The notes under the pieces are model-generated. The model saw only the letters and a program-made list of their open reading frames with translations. It made no database searches and was not told the DNA's origin. Below, piece by piece: positions 37,649 through 48,486 of a stretch of DNA of 64,000 bases. A program made the position numbers and the translations under genes. Position 1 is the stretch's first letter. Each line of letters starts with the position of its first letter. Source of the DNA: Eopsaltria australis (lineage: Eukaryota > Chordata > Aves > Passeriformes > Petroicidae); contig JAVTVJ010000657.1 of assembly GCA_034509425.1 (NCBI GenBank), positions 186,001 to 250,000 of the forward strand, given 5' to 3'.

Positions 37649-38945
37649 CTAAACCATGGCACCGAAAGCCACATCCAATCTTTTTTTAAACACATCCAGG
37701 GATGGTGACTCCACCACCTCCCCAGGCAGACAATTCCAGTATTTAACCACTCTTTCTCTAAAAAACTTCTTCCTAATATCCAACCTGTATTTCCCCTGGC
37801 ACAACTTAAGACTGTGTCCTCTCGTTCTGTCAGTCGCTGCCTGGAGGAAGAGACCAGCCCCCACCTGATTACAACCACCCTTCAGGAAGTTGTAGAGAGT
37901 GACAAGGTCACCTCTGAGTCTCCTTTTCTCCAGGCTAAACAACCCCAGCTCCCTCAGTCATTCCTCATAGGGCTTGTGTTCCAAGCCCCTCCCCAGCTTT
38001 GTTGCCCTCCTCTGGATGCACTCAAGTGTCTCAACATCCTTCCTAAACTGAGGGGCCCAGAACTAGACACAGTACTCAAGGTGTGGCCTCACCAGTGTCA
38101 AGTACAGGGGAAGAATGACTTCCCTGGTCCTACTGGCCACACTATTCCTGATACAGGCCAGGATGGCATTGGCCTTCTTGGCCACAAGGGCACACTGCTG
38201 GCTTATGTTCAATTGGCTGTCGATGAATACCTCCTGGTCTCCTTCTGCCTGGGCTCTGTCCAGCCACGCTGTCTCCAGCCTATAACACTGCAGGGGGCTA
38301 TTGTGGCCAAAATGAGGGACTCGGCACTTGGACTTATTAAACTTCATCCTCTTGGACTCTGCCCATCCATCCAACCATTCCAGGTCTCTCTGCAGAGCTC
38401 TCCTACCTTCCAACAGATTGACACATAGTCCCAGCTTAGTGCCATCTGCAAATTTGCTAATTAAAGACTCAACACCCTCATCTATGTCATCAATGAAAAT
38501 ATTGAACAGAACTGTCCCCAGCACAGACCCCTGAGGGACACCATTAGTGACTAGCTGGATGCCGCACTGTTCACCACCATTCTCTGGGCCTGGCCATCCA
38601 GCCAGTTCTTGACCCAGCAAAGAGTGCTCCTGTCTAAGCCCTGGACTTCCAGCTTTTCCAGGAGTATGCTGTGGGAGACAGTGTCAAAGGCCTTGCTGAA
38701 GTCCAAGTAGACAATATCCACAGCCTTTCCCACATCCACTGAGCAGGTCACCTGGTCATAAAAGGAGATCAGGTTGGTCAGGCATGACTTGCCACTCCTA
38801 AATCCATGGTGGCTGGGTCTGATACCCCTGCCATCCTGTGAGTGCTGCCTAATGACACTCAGTACAAGCTGGCCCATTACTTTCCAGGTACTGAGGTCAG
38901 GCTAAGTGGCTTGTAATTCCCAGGCTCCTTCGTCTTACCCTTTTT
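37649..38945 (-). pseudogene. CR1 ORF2 reverse transcriptase (broken)
   Basis: Minus frames 38877-38551 and 38620-38063 carry the RT fingers and palm: [63 protein letters not shown] and FADGTKLG. Thumb and tail blocks follow ([20 protein letters not shown]). Frame 37942-37649 carries the distal [16 protein letters not shown] and RLDIRKKFF blocks. The catalytic C-motif reads FADG where FADD is expected, and frames shift near 38.6 and 38.0 kb. It is therefore inactive, although 185 codons of palm and thumb remain continuous. Confidence 0.92.
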
Positions 38946-38959
38946 GTGGATAGGTGTCA

Positions 38960-40310
38960 CATTGGCCCGGTTCTAGTCATCTGGAACCTCACCAGTGAGC
39001 CAGGAAGGCTGGTAAATGATGGAGAATGGCTTCACAAACTTGTCTGCCAGCTCCCTCATCACCCTGGGATGGGTCCCACCTGGTCCCATAGATTTATGAA
39101 CATCCAAGCAGCTCAGCAGTTCTGACTGCCTCCTCCTGGATAAGAGGAGGCAGGATAACACTTTGCTCCCTGACACCATCTACCAACCCAGGAGGACAGC
39201 AGTCCTGAGGACAAGCCATCTTCCCACTAAAGACTGAGGCAAAGAAGGCATTAAGCACTTCCACCTTCTCCTCATCTGCAGTTACTAAATTCCCTCCCAC
39301 ATCCAGGAGAGAACAAAGGTTGGCCTTACTCTTCCTTTTGCCGCAGAAGTATTTGTAAAAATATTTCTTATTATCCTTTGCAAAAGCTGCCAAATTAAGT
39401 TCAAACCGAGCTTTTGCCTCCCTAATTTTCTTCCTACATGCCCTAGCAACCCCCTTAAACACTTCCTGGGAGATCTGACCCTCCTTCCAAAGGTGATACA
39501 TATTCTCTTCTTACTCCTGAGTTCCTTCAAAACCTCGCTGCCCATCCAGGTTGGACATTTGCCTTGTTGACTCATCTTTCGGCTCACAGGGATAGTCCAC
39601 TCCTGTGCCCTCAAAATCTCTGTCTTGAAAGCACATCCACATTTCCTGGACTTTCTTGTTTTTAAGGGTGACTTCCGAAGGAACTCTCTGAATAAGTCTC
39701 CTAAATAGGCCAAAGTCTGCCCTCCAAAAGTCCAAAGTGAAAGTCTTACTGAAATTGCTCCTCATTTGGCCAAATATCAAGAACTCTATAATTTCATGAT
39801 CACTATGCCCCAAGTGGCCTCCAACCATCACATCTTCCACCAGCCCATCCCTATTTGCAAATAACAGGTCTAACATAGTCCTTCCCCGGTGGGCTCACTC
39901 ATCAACTGCGACAAAAAGTTGTTCTCCACGCAGTCCAAAAACCTCTTGGACTGCCTTTTTACTGCTGTATTAAGCGCCCAGCAGATGTCTGGCAGGTTAA
40001 AGTCACCCACAAGAAAAAGGGTAGGTGATCCTGAAATATTCTCCAGCTGCCTATAGAATAAGTTGTCCACCTCTTCTTCCTGGCTGGGTGGACGATAACA
40101 GATCCTGAGAAGGATGTCAGCCTTGGTGGCCTTCCCCTTGATTCTCCCCCATAGGCATTCAAGCTCATCATCATTAGTTTCAACACTCATGGTGTCAAAA
40201 GCCCCCCTAATATAAAGGGCCACCCCTCCACCTCTTCTCCCTTTCCTGTCTCTTCTGAAGAGCTTGTAGCCATGTAGCTTGTAGCTCCAGTCATACGAGT
40301 CATCCCATCA
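38960..40310 (-). pseudogene. CR1 ORF2 endonuclease and linker (broken)
   Basis: Minus frame 40223-39870 shows MALYIRGAF and LVGDFNLPDICW. Frame 39876-39511 shows LGHSDHEIIEFLIF, the SDH catalytic block. Frames 39713-39285 and 39501-39094 show the basic linker (RKKIREAKARFELN, YFYKYF.GKRKSKA) and LDVHKSMGPGGTHPRVMREL. Frameshifts fall near 39.87, 39.6 and 39.1 kb. Apart from these breaks the domain order equals that of CR1 copy 1, which supports both calls. Confidence 0.9.
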
Positions 40311-40521
40311 CATTTCTGTGATGGTAACTACATCATAGCTCTGCTATTGCACCATGGTTTCCAGTTCTTCTGGTTTGTTACCCGTGCTATGTACATTAGT
40401 ATACATGCATCTCAGCTGGGCTACTGATTTAACCCCTAATTCAGGCTTTCCACCCTTGGACCCGCCTCCAGAGTCCAGCTACATCCTCTTCCTCCTTCAA
40501 ACTTAGCTACATTAAAGTAGC

Positions 40522-41162
40522 TGTGACCTGATGAGAAGTCTGAACTGAGAAAGAGGAGAAGATGTGATTTAATGGAAATCCTTTCTTCAGGTATAGAAGA
40601 AGAGAACTTATGCTGCCAGGGATAGAAGAAGAAAATCATTGCTGCTACACTAAAACTGTTCATCCTTAAAATAATACCCCATCGGGCAGTGGCCCACCAA
40701 AAGCAGTTGTGGAAAGACTACTAAAATGTGGGAGGAACTTTTGACGTTGAAAGCAGATTTTCCACCCCAGGCGACTGCTTGTTGTGATGTTGAAGCCATG
40801 AAAGAACTGTTTCCTGTGGAGAAATCTCCATGGCATAGCAGGAGAGACTCCTCTCCCTAAGTGAACTAAAGAAAGACTATTTTAGAGGTGGTAAACTGGC
40901 TGAAAGTCCTAAGTGTTGTCTCTTTATGTTGTCAGTGGGAAAGCGAAGAAGAGGTGGGGGGAGGAGACATGTTCTGAAGGTTTATTCTGGTTTTTATTAT
41001 TTTCTCTTTTAGTTCTGTTAATAAAGTTTCTTTATGCTCTTTGAAGTTTGAACCTGCTTTGCCTTCTCCTAATCCTTATCTCACAGCAGAATTTGAATAA
41101 AATTTTAGTGAGGGCACTGGTGTTTGGCCAGTGACTCAGATTGGCAAATTCAAACCACTACA
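40522..41162 (+). mobile_element. ERV 5' LTR, family B, copy 3
   Basis: It starts near TGTGACC and ends ACCACTACA. It shares with copies at 13.7 and 22.1 kb the blocks GAAGAAGA.AACTTATG, AGAGGTGGT, GTCAGT.GGAAAG and the end block TTTGCCTTCTCCTAATCC. AATAAAGTTTC at about 41020 is the polyadenylation signal. The LTR is followed at once by a tRNA-Val-like primer site and about 230 bp of probable leader, so it is a 5' LTR whose provirus body was lost or replaced by the CR1 at 41.4 kb. Confidence 0.78.
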
Positions 41163-41168
41163 CTTAAA

Positions 41169-41193
41169 TGGTGTTTCTGCCCAGGATCAAACC
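41169..41193 (+). promoter_or_regulatory. Primer binding site, tRNA-Val type
   Basis: TGGTGTTTCTGCCC begins six bases after the LTR end and continues as a good match to the complement of the vertebrate tRNA-Val 3' end (expected TGGTGTTTCCGCCC). Finding the same site after LTR copy 1 at 14.28 kb supports the assignment. Confidence 0.7.
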
Positions 41194-41404
41194 AGAGACC
41201 TTCTTCATATCTTTCCCGAACCAGTTAGGGGTGGGGTGGCTGTAATTGGCTTTTATAGAGGAGACCCCCTCGGAGGTTTCCTCCTAAAACTTGCCCTAAA
41301 CTAGGACAACTAGTCTCTTAAAGGGACATTACTTAGACCTAAAGTCAATACTAGGATGTCCAATGAAAAATATATTGGGTAACAGGATTTAAAGGAAAGT
41401 GATA

Positions 41405-42222
41405 AACAGTGGGGAAGTAAGGCTCTGTAGAAGGATCTAGACAGGTTGGATTGATGCACCAAGGCCAATTGTATGAGGTTGAACAAGACCAAGAGATGAG
41501 TCCTGGGTCACTTCAGTGTCATGCAGAGCTAGTCTGGGGATAGAGCTCCTGGAACACAGCCTGGCGGAAAAGGACCTTGGGGTGCTAGTTGGCAGCCATC
41601 TGAATATGAGCTAGAGTGTACCCAGTTGGCCAAGAAGGCAAATGGCATCCTGGCCTGTATCAGGACTCTTGTGGCCAACAGGACCAGGGCAGTGGTCAAC
41701 CCTGTACTTGGCACTGGTGAGGATTCATCTCAAATCCTGTGTTCAGTTCTGGGCTCCTCACTACAGGAAGGACATTGAGGTGCTGGAGAGCAATAGAGCT
41801 GAGGAAGGGTCTGGAGCACAAGTCTGATGAGGAGCAACTGAAGGAGCTGAGATTATCTAGTCTGGAGAAAAGGAGGCTGTCTACAACTACCACAAAGGAA
41901 GATGTAGTAAAGTAGGGATCAGTCTCATCGCCAAAATAACAAGGAACAGGACAAGAGGAAATAGCCTCAAGTCACACTAGTGAACATTTAGAACTGGTAT
42001 TAGGAAAAATTTCTTCTCAAAAAGGTTGTCAAGCACTGGATCAGACAGCCCAAGGAAGTGGTTGAGTCTCCCACCCTGGAGATATTTAAAAGACATGTAG
42101 ATGTGGCACTGAGGTCAATGGTTCAGTGGTGGATTTGGCAGTGTTAATTTAACAGTAGGACTTGATGATGTTAGAGGTCTTTTTTCAGCCTAAATGATAA
42201 CATGATTCTATTCTATGATTAA
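41405..42222 (+). mobile_element. CR1 LINE 3' fragment
   Basis: It contains ORF2 tail phrases (GGAAAAGGACCTTGGGGTGCTAG, the '[15 protein letters not shown]' block, the GAGGAGCAACTGAAGGAGCT phrase) and the CR1 3' UTR. It ends in ATTCTATTCTATGATT, the CR1 tail. It is truncated at the 5' side and the frame is broken. It follows the leader of ERV copy B. Confidence 0.88.
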
Positions 42223-42229
42223 AACCCAG

Positions 42230-42860
42230 AACCTTCCATATGCAAATGATAAGGATGAAAAACATCCAAGACTAGTATATGATGGAGCAATTTAAATTTA
42301 AAGTAGACAGGAACCAAATAGGTATGCCAGTGAAACATCTTCAGAGAGTACTCTGTGTTGAAATAACAACTGTCTTGAATATTTTTTGATTAGTTCTGTT
42401 TCTTTACTGCTACCTATATCCCGTTGAGGTAGCATACTTTTCAGTTGCTATTTTATTCTGTGAAAACTAAAAGAAAAAGGGCAATCATTATTTAATAGGG
42501 GGGAAAAACAACCATGTGAATTATTACCACCTTTCAAGGGGGTTTTGCAAGTATGCTAACATAAGTTAGTGCTTTGCAAAGTTTTTAAATGGGAAGGCAT
42601 AAACTATGCCATAGAGCATAAAAGAGAGACATAATGTAGGAAGGGAAAAAGGAGGACTGAAGATGTGCCAGAACCAAAAGTGAATGTTTGTAAGAGTTAA
42701 TTGTTAACATTTAACAACAGAAAAAGGAAGGCTGCAAAAAGAATGTGTAGCTGCTGTGGATGTGTCCTTAGAGACATCTCCAGGGGGAGAAGACTTAGAA
42801 AAGGAGAAAGATAACTGGTGGAGAAAGTTCCAAGGAGATAGGAAACCCCTGGAAAGTGAA
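42230..42860. other. AT-rich stretch without recognisable gene
   Basis: No feature recognised. Confidence 0.5.
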
Positions 42861-42861
42861 G

Positions 42862-43320
42862 TGACCATGGTTTAACCCAGGACAAACCCAAGTAGCCACT
42901 GCTAGTGTCCATCATCTCCTCCCTCCCCCTAAAAGCCTTTGTTCTATTCCCTGTTATCTCCTGAGCCCCATTCCTTCCCTATCCCATAGGACCAAATACC
43001 CTTAGGCCTTCCCTATACTCCCCCAAACCCCCTGGTGATTGGTGGTACATGGTAACTCTTCAGGCTGTGTCTGAGGGCCCCTCGCCCTCTTGGACCCTGC
43101 CTCTCCTCTGTGTGAAGACCTTGCAATAAATCCACTCAGAATTAAAGGCATTCCAAGAGCCCTCTCGTTATTCATCTTCAGCTGATAGCTAAACTGGATC
43201 GTTGCTGCAACACACCGCAGGCCGCAGTTTCTCTGGCTAAGTGTCTCCGAGACGCAGCCAGAGTGCCTTGGAATAGGGGCACTCCTGGAAATATAGCCAG
43301 CTGGAATCTGTCGTGGCAAT
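42862..43320 (+). mobile_element. Candidate solo LTR (family E)
   Basis: A C-rich upstream part is followed by TTGCAATAAATCC (about 43124) and a GC-balanced U5-like part ending near TCGTGGCA. The layout resembles gammaretrovirus-like LTRs. The target duplication was not resolved, so the ends are approximate. Frames of 105 and 68 codons on the minus strand are shadows. Confidence 0.5.
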
Positions 43321-43324
43321 GCCA

Positions 43325-43890
43325 GGCTGGACAGAAAAACCAGCGAGCTATAAGAATGTAATTTCTTTTCTGCAATAAAAACATACCAAGACTGACTTAG
43401 TTATTTGGTGACTGTTGAGTTGTTCTGCATTGAATCTCCCAAACCTGAAGGGCCTTATCCAAAAACCTTCCATAAGCTCTGAAATCAGTGAGAATGCAAA
43501 GCTTTGTTTAATGAACTCTTTGACAGATGTGGAAAGCCCTAATTCTGAAGAATCCTGTACAGGGGATTAAGAATAGCTATAGCATATGCTTAAATGTGAC
43601 TACATTCTTAAAAGTACTTCGTGTGGCATTTTTTCAGATTGCTTAGATTTTAAAATATCCATGTTTCCAGGGTAATAAATCAAAAAATGTGTATTGGAAG
43701 ATCTAATGATATATGTCAGCAAAGAATCGTGTTTACAACATAGCAGTTGAGCTATTTACTTTTTTTCCTTTTTATTTTCCAAGTGCAAGATTGATGCAGT
43801 ATTTGTAATCCTTCATATGATGATGTAAACATAAAACCCTATAAAGATAGAAGACATAGTTTAATTAGATTTGGGCAGTAAGCTTGATGG
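43325..43890. other. AT-rich stretch abutting the inversion breakpoint
   Basis: Unique AT-rich DNA runs up to the left edge of the broken provirus. Under the inversion model this DNA originally lay next to what is now 53.9 kb, in opposite orientation. Confidence 0.5.
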
Positions 43891-43905
43891 GCGTATAGCC
43901 TGACT

Positions 43906-45060
43906 ATGGCTAGGTTACTGGTGTCTTGGAGACAGGTAAATTCTGTTATTCAAAGCCAGAAGAGCTCTTCATGCAATATTACCCCTGCCAGCTCGCTTGG
44001 AGAATTCTCCGAGCTGTATGAGGGAGAGCGGAATAGAGAGCTTAGCTCGCAGCCAGCGTCTGAGCCCACCCTCCTGGCCCAGACAGTGAAGGCGGGGGAT
44101 GGACCCCCCCCAGAGAGCACTTGGCTTGATAGTCCGCTGATCTTGGATGACTGGCATATTTCAGAGGAATGATCGGCCTTGGAAAGTCCCGGGGAGCCGG
44201 CGTGGATGGGTTCGCCCCCTCCCCGGCTCTGGGAAGCCAGCGTGGACGGGTTGGCCCCTCCCCGTGCAGCAGGGGAGGCAGGGCAGCAAGACATGCCCGC
44301 TCCTTGCGCCTTCCCAGTGCTGGGCAGAAAGGGGGGGTTGAACACCCATGCGGTGATAACAGCTGAATGTCCAAACTGCGGAGCTTCTATTAGATATACT
44401 CCTGGGGCAGCTGATCCGTTGGCTGCGGACGAGAGTGACGCGGGTTCAGATGCCAAGCCCGGCCCTGAGGGGACTAAAATGGCAGAGACAGAGGTTTCCA
44501 CTGTGGCGGCGGGTCCGGCTCTGGCCGCCCCAGATGCCGCCCCTCGCTCGGGGCGGGCAGTGCCTACGCTCGGAGTTTGCACCACAAGTGGGACCACAAG
44601 ACTGCTGGGTGCAGTCTCGGCCGTGCTCCCTCCCTACCGCTTCACGCGGCCCCACCCATCATCATCCGGGTTCTTACCTGTGCTGCGGGAGCGCGCCGCA
44701 GTGCCAGAGGAACCGCCGCTCTCAGCGGCTCAGCCCCTCCTTGCGCAGGGGCGGGGGGAGCGCGATCAAGCCCCTCCCTGCCCTGCATTGGTAGCCGCAG
44801 CCGCAGTGGCCTGGGCCACCACAGATTCCGACAGCGCTGACTCAGCAGTTTTGTCCGCGGGACATTCCAAACATACCAAAGCTGAAAGTGGGGGGAGTCC
44901 CGAAGTGTTTGTTTTCGGTGCAGGCAGTGAAGCAGTGAAGAAGCCATGGTCATCCCAGGACCACAGACCCTGGGCGGGCAAGTCTGCGTCCGACAGTCTC
45001 TGGAACCTGCCGGACTGCAAAGTGCCAGTGGGCCCCAGAGATAAGGTGAAATTCTGGGCA
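43906..45060 (+). pseudogene. gag: gag remnant lacking capsid core and nucleocapsid
   Basis: A single frame runs from 43906 to 45684 with one TGA (44170-44172) and enters the dUTPase in frame. The first part (EFSELYEGER, PASEPTLLAQ) looks like the linker after matrix. The rest is rich in alanine, proline and glycine. I see no capsid major homology region and no CX2CX4HX4C zinc knuckle (only one CPNC pair near 44370), so the capsid-nucleocapsid segment appears deleted. The N-terminal matrix part is at 53.9-54.2 kb on the other strand. Gag would form the virion core. This copy cannot. Confidence 0.7.
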
Positions 45061-45684
45061 GATGTTAAGGAAAAAAAAAAAATCCCTCTAGATGGTTTTG
45101 GTCCCTTGGGTGGTGGCATGAGTGCTTTCCTCATGGGGAGGTCTAGTGCCACCATTCAAGGTATCATTGTGCATCTTGGACTCATTGATGCAGATTATAT
45201 GGGACGCATTTATGTCATGGTTTCCACACCCACCCCCTCAGTCACAATTCCTGAAAAGACTCAAATTGCTCAACTTGTCCCTTTTAAGTCTTCTGTTCGC
45301 AGGACAGAATCAAGGTCACGAGGAGACGGCTGCTTTGGTTCCACTGGGCCGCCTCAGGTTCACTGGACGGCTGTCATGACCGAACAATGTCCTGAGATGC
45401 GGTGCACCCTGTCCATCTCTGATGCTACACTGCCAGAGATCTCTCTCCACAGGCTTCTTGTAGGCGGTGTGGACGTCATGATTCTGTCTCTTGCCGCTTG
45501 GCCTCCGCAGTGGCCCTTGGATCTGGTGGGGGCATCTGTCGCAGGATTGGGAGGGACAAAGTGCTGCTACGTGAGCCAGAAGCCTGTGGTGATAATGAAC
45601 TCAGAGGGACAGATGGCCGTGATTAGGCCTCATGTTACTGAATCTGGTTTTAACCTCTGGGGGAGGGATGTCATGGCTGTGTAG
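45061..45684 (+). pseudogene. pro: dUTPase-protease (pro), active site lost
   Basis: The dUTPase part is recognised by FGPLGGGMSAFLMGRSS and by GLIDADYMG, the family motif that holds the uracil-binding tyrosine, followed by IAQLVPF. The protease part follows with GGVDVMIL where a retroviral protease has a D-T/S-G catalytic triplet, then WPPQWPL, GLGGT and NLWGRDV near the C-terminus. Catalytic Asp and Thr are replaced by Val and Gly. The frame is otherwise open to TAG at 45682-45684. dUTPase would lower dUTP and protease would process Gag-Pol. Confidence 0.85.
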
Positions 45685-45689
45685 GGGGT

Positions 45690-47500
45690 GTGCATCAGGA
45701 CAGATTTTCACTAGGGACCACTGTGATGAAGGGCGCAGAGTGTCCTACGTCTTCTATACGGTGGCTGAAGGATGAACCAATCTGGCAAGAACAGTGGCCC
45801 CTCCCTGAAGATAAACTAGTAGCCCTTCATAAGTTGGTTCAGGAGCAATTAGACCAGGGTCATTTGGAGTCTTCTACCAGTCCCTGGAACATTTCTGACT
45901 TCTGCATCAAAAAGAAATGGAGGTTATTACACGACCTCCAGAAGGTTAATGCCATGATGGAGAGAATGGGGACGCTGCAGGCTGGAATGCCGTCGCCCAC
46001 CATACTTCCAGCAGATTGGCCGATCCTCATCATGGATCTGAAGAATTGTTTCTTTTCAATTCCTTTGCACTCCGATGACAGGCCAAAATTTGCTTTCATG
46101 GTGTCAGCAATTAACAATTCTGGTCCTGCACGGAGATATCAATGGAGGAATCTTCCTCAAGGGATGTGTAATTCACCGGTCCTAGCCCAAATGTATGTGG
46201 TCAGAGCCTTATCTGGAGTTCGCAGGCAGTTTCCTGATGCTAAGTTTTATCACTATATGGATGACATATTGGTGGCTGTGTCCACCCAGGATGAGCTGCT
46301 GAGGATCCAGCCTCAGTTGCTCAATGCTCTGCATTCGCACTGACTGCAGATGGCTCCAGAGAAGGTTCAGGAACAACCTCCTTGGAAATATTTGGGGGTC
46401 AAAATTTTGGAACGTATAGTTCAAAACCAAGAGGCGCAATTTGTGGATTCAGTGAAGACACTGAATGATGCCTAGAAATTGGTGGGTGTTATCGTTTGGT
46501 TACGTCCGTATTTAGGACTGACCATGGTGCAATTGTCACCCTTATTTGATTTGTTGAAGGGAGACTCTGATTTGAAGTCGCCTCTCACATTGACCCCTGA
46601 GGCACATCAGGTGCTGGAGGAGGTACAGCGAGCTGTTTCTGCTCGACAGGTTTATCGAATTGATCCCTCCGTTGATGTCACTGTTTTCATCACCACTCCA
46701 GATTTGCATCCCACAAGTATCATTGGCCAATGGAGTGACGAATGGTCCGATCCTTTGCACGTCCTGGAATGGGTCTTCTTGCCCCATCAGCCACAGAAGA
46801 CAGCAACTGCACTGTTTGAGCTGATTGATCACTTGATAGTCAAATGCCGACAACGGTGTTTGCAATTGATGGGTGCAGATCCCACAAAAATTGTACTACC
46901 GGTACAGCGGGAAGACTTTGACTGGAGCTTTGCAAACAGTGTTTCACTGCAAAGTGCTCTAGAAATTTTTTCAGGGCAGATCACGTATCATCTGCCTAGC
47001 CACGAGTTGCTACAAGTGGCAAAACTCACAGAGATTTCTCTGAGACCCAAACACAGTCAGGAACCGGTGCATGGACCAACAGTCTTTACTGACGGTTCAG
47101 GCAGAACCGGGAAGGCCATTGTGACTTGGAGGGATGGATCTGAGTGGCAGGTTCTGGAAAGTAATGAGGTTGGATCAGCCCAATTGGTTGAATTGAGGGC
47201 TGCTCTTATGGCATTTCAAAATTTTCCCAGCAGCCTTCCAATCTGGTCATGGATTCCACCTATGTGGCTGACATAGTAAAGCGGTTGGGTTATTCAGTTT
47301 TGAAGAAGGTCGACAATGTTGATCTGTTTCATTTGCTGAAGACTCTGTGTGTCATTCAGGAACGGGTTCATCCCTACTATATTCTGCATGTAAGGAGTCA
47401 TACCAGTTTGCCAGGGTTCATAGTGGAAGGTAACACGAGGGCTGACAAGTTGGCTAACCCGGCATGGGTAGCACCTCAGCCTGATACACTCGTACAGGCC
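45690..47500 (+). pseudogene. pol: pol: reverse transcriptase and RNase H (broken)
   Basis: Frame 45690-47276 is open except for TGA at 46341-46343 and TAG at 46473-46475. RT motifs in order are WPLPEDKLVALHKLVQEQL, DLKNCFFSIPLH (first catalytic Asp), FAFMVSAINN, WRNLPQGMCNSP and the active site YHYMDDIL near 46250. The connection domain follows. RNase H has FTDGSG (47088), ELRAAL (47195), MDSTYVAD (47249, now in another frame) and GNTRADKLA (47432), so all four acidic residues survive although a frameshift near 47.24 kb splits them. The YMDD motif and LPQGM block agree with class II retroviruses. Confidence 0.92.
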
Positions 47501-48434
47501 AAAGCATCGCATGGTTTTTTCCATCAGAACACACATACACTGCAGAAGCAGTTTCAGTTGACGCCAACTGAGGCTCGTGACATTTTCGTGCGACGACTGT
47601 CACGCGCTTGCTGCGTCTTTGCCGGTGGGGGTAAACCCCAGGGGTCTTAGGGCCTTGGAGATTTGGCAGACTGACGTAACCCAAGTTGCCAAATTTGGCT
47701 GGCTCAAGTATGTGCATGTCACGGTGGACACCTGCTCCTCTGCCATGTGGGCTTCTGCTCACACTGGAGAGAAGGGCTGCGATGTCATTGGCCACTGGAG
47801 GCAGGCCTTTGCCATCCTAGGCATACCTTCTACTGTGAAGACCGACAATGGTCCTGCTTACGTCTCGAAAGAGGTGAGGCAGTTCCTGCAGTCTTGGGGT
47901 GTGTCACACAAGTTTGGTATTCCTCATTCTCTGACTGGGCAAGCTATTGTAGAGCGTGCTTATGGTACTCTGAAGCAGGTGCTTCAGAAACAAAAACGGG
48001 GAATGCAGGGTGAAACCCTGCACAGTCGGTTGGCAAAAGCTTTGTATACCATCAATCACTTTACGGTACCGCAGAATTCTAATAATCCTGTCATTTTGAA
48101 CCACCATCTCTCGTTGCAGGCTTCGGACGAGGCACAGCAGCCTCGAGTGAAGGTTCGAGTGAGAAATTTAGTCACCAAACAGTGGGAAGGCCCCTATGAC
48201 CTTATCGCTTTGGGGTGTGGGTATGCTTGTGTATCCACAGACACTGGGGTGCGCTGGGTACCTGCAAAGTGTGTCCGTCCTGACCTGCGACCGCAGAGGA
48301 AAAATCCGGCCTACAAGCAGGGTAGAAGCCGTGACCAGAATGAAAGTGATCAAGTGGGTGGAACATCGAGTGACGACTCAGATGCAGATGATGTGAGTGT
48401 TCACTCCAATGGTCCTTCCACAAGCAGAGGTTGA
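47500..48434 (+). pseudogene. pol: pol: integrase (frameshifted)
   Basis: The zinc-binding N-terminus starts at FHQNTH (about 47518) in one frame. The CX2C part lies in another frame after a break near 47.58-47.60 kb. From there 48434 is open. Catalytic core residues are WQTDVTQ, VKTDNGPAY and GQAIVER (D, D, E with the usual about-35 spacing). A C-terminal DNA-binding segment follows with VRNLVTKQWEGPYDL and VRWVPAKCVRPD. The end is an acidic, serine-rich tail (SSDDSDADDVS). It stops about 50 bp before the LTR, so there is no room for env. It would insert viral DNA with a 6-bp stagger, which matches the GCCTTT duplication. Confidence 0.9.
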
Positions 48435-48469
48435 ACATTGTTCATTTTTCTTTTTCTTTTTCTTTTTTT

Positions 48470-48486
48470 AAGGAAAAAGGGTGAGA
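48470..48486 (+). promoter_or_regulatory. Polypurine tract of the class II provirus
   Basis: AAGGAAAAAGGGTGAGA sits immediately upstream of the 3' LTR start (TGTCGCCC). A T-rich stretch precedes it, as usual. Confidence 0.85.

Larger units (their letters stand above)
37566..40500 (-). mobile_element. CR1 LINE copy 2, nearly full ORF2, decayed
   Basis: The minus-strand CR1 has a complete 3' end (plus strand TTCACAGAATTTCACAGAATCAC, the complement of the CR1 tail) and continues through 3' UTR, RT and endonuclease to about 40.5 kb. At about 2.9 kb it lacks the ORF1 region of a full 4-5 kb CR1, as is usual for 5'-truncated copies. It lies directly beside the ERV LTR B that starts near 40522, which may have cut off its 5' end. 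It is the most readable CR1 in the window. Confidence 0.93.

Noticed and set aside
44042..44597. Minus-strand 215-codon frame opposite gag
   Set aside because: Antisense to the GC-rich gag remnant, with no domain.
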